Shown here piece by piece: positions 60,925-61,703 of a DNA stretch of 61,703 nucleotides. This DNA comes from Ruminococcus sp. (GTDB taxonomy: Bacteria > Bacillota > Clostridia > Oscillospirales > Ruminococcaceae): the NCBI GenBank assembly GCA_024403995.1, contig JAKSQT010000007.1, positions 1 to 61,703 of the forward strand, written 5' to 3'. The position numbers and the translations under genes are program-made. The notes beneath the pieces are model-generated. The model made no database searches. It saw only the letters and a list, made by a program, of their open reading frames with translations, and was not told the DNA's origin. Within the stretch, counting starts at the first letter, position 1; each line of letters starts with the position of its first letter.

Positions 60925-61703
60925 ATGAAAAAAATAGGTCTCCGAATGGTATCTGCGGCACTCGGTGCGATGCTGACATTCACCAATCCCATGCAGGCAT
61001 TTGCCGCAGCAAAGCAAAAGTACGTCAGCGATGTCATTCTCAGCTACGGCAATACCGAAGAAGAAGCGAAAAAATGGCTGACCGACAACGGCTATGAAGT
61101 TGTTGACAAAAACCTCAACGAAAACGCAGATTCCGTGTTTGACAAGGCGCGTGCTGTATACATGGGCTATCGCACCACAGATATGGCTTCGGAAGCCATC
61201 ACCGACATGAAAACCATGAATATGAACGGTGATTACAGCTTCGATAAGTACGAGGAAGTTCTCAAACAGCAGGAAACGAACATTCAGAAATTCGTGGAGG
61301 AATTTCTTGTTACGGTGCAGGAGTACCGCGAAAACTACAAGAACAATAATCCTCGCGCGATCGCAACACATGACATTCTCAATATGTTCCGCGATGATTT
61401 GAAAGACACCAGCGGCAATCTTCTGAGTACCAATCAGCTTTTGGGCGACCTGCTTTTGAATCCCGTTAAGCAGGAAATGTCCGATGCGGAATACGAAAAA
61501 CTGTCGGATGACGAAAAGAAACAGCACGCTGATCTGGTAGAAATGCTCCTGCGCGGAAACAGCGAGTCGATCAAGCTGATCGAACGGTATCTGGCTCTGG
61601 CAGCAGACTGCGGGGACGATACATGGATGGAACGCTTGGAAAACCTCTGCGGTGTCGATGGGCTTTACGATTCGTTCGAGAGCGAGAACAAGAAGAAAAC
61701 CAC
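60925..61703 (+). CDS. Secreted protein of unknown function, 3' end outside window
   Basis: Open from the ATG at 60925 (AGAGAGG upstream) to the window end, at least 259 residues. A signal peptide is clear (MKKIGLRMVSAALGAML to about 27, cutting after AFA). The next part, YVSDVILSYGNTEEEAKKWL then DNGYEVVDKNLNENADSVFD, looks like a small alpha/beta unit; after that the protein is charged and helical (KYEEVLKQQETNIQKFVEEF and onward). I do not recognise a family. The long charged helical region suggests a large cell-surface or secreted protein, perhaps with more modules beyond the window. Confidence 0.75.
   Translation, partial: MKKIGLRMVSAALGAMLTFTNPMQAFAAAKQKYVSDVILSYGNTEEEAKKWLTDNGYEVVDKNLNENADSVFDKARAVYMGYRTTDMASEAITDMKTMNMNGDYSFDKYEEVLKQQETNIQKFVEEFLVTVQEYRENYKNNNPRAIATHDILNMFRDDLKDTSGNLLSTNQLLGDLLLNPVKQEMSDAEYEKLSDDEKKQHADLVEMLLRGNSESIKLIERYLALAADCGDDTWMERLENLCGVDGLYDSFESENKKKT

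Overview
The window reads as low-to-mid GC Firmicutes DNA, most likely a fibre-degrading, cellulosome-forming Ruminococcus or close relative. The reasons are three secreted proteins with dockerin modules (GH9 cellulase, subtilase, double-esterase), a complete V-type ATPase operon, a PFL/UPF0210-ACT pair, a CD1247-type acidic zinc-ribbon protein and a spoIIR gene. The assignment comes from gene content and motifs only; no database was searched.

Layout: (1) 1-2.1 kb is the 3' end of a tyrosine recombinase (end of an integrated element), a small membrane protein and an M24 peptidase. (2) 2.4-6.7 kb is a redox operon (nitroreductase, amidohydrolase, aldo/keto reductase, and a Gfo/Idh/MocA-aldo/keto reductase fusion) behind a promoter with the long 19-bp spacer typical of MerR-type control. 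(3) 6.8-14.6 kb holds two convergent dockerin proteins, a GH9 glucanase and a subtilase with leucine-rich repeats. (4) 14.7-21 kb holds a membrane-anchored TIM-barrel candidate, three Rnf-like membrane subunits (D, E, A) that appear to have lost iron-sulfur ligands, mecA, rpe, a small helical protein and a PdaA-like deacetylase. (5) 21-29.8 kb is a nine-gene V-ATPase operon (G/H-C-I-K-F-E-A-B-D) with a terminator-like leader hairpin. (6) 29.8-35.6 kb is UPF0210/ACT, an FMN-riboswitch-controlled riboflavin ECF component, a CD1247-like protein, efp, spoIIR and fba. (7) 35.7-36.4 kb carries two tRNA-Ser genes followed by palindromes, direct repeats and a ribbon-helix-helix gene. (8) 36.5-56.6 kb is one long minus-strand surface-polysaccharide operon of 21 genes. 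It begins with Pgl-like functions (aminotransferase, phosphoglycosyl transferase, acetyltransferase, PglA-like transferase) and includes EpsG polymerase, flippase, LicD, cytidylyltransferase and GalE; its middle is visibly AT-rich. (9) 56.7-57.9 kb is a serine recombinase split by Cys-rich zinc-ribbon sequences. (10) 58-60.5 kb is a SGNH(CE3-like)-CBM-dockerin-CE1 esterase, and the window ends inside a secreted protein of unknown function.

The observations I rate highest are: an identical GTATA-N14-GGACATACTG promoter layout in front of both the PdaA-like gene and spoIIR, which suggests a forespore sigma factor regulon; the degenerate cofactor-poor Rnf-like D-E-A module; and the recombinase interrupted by duplicated zinc-ribbon genes.
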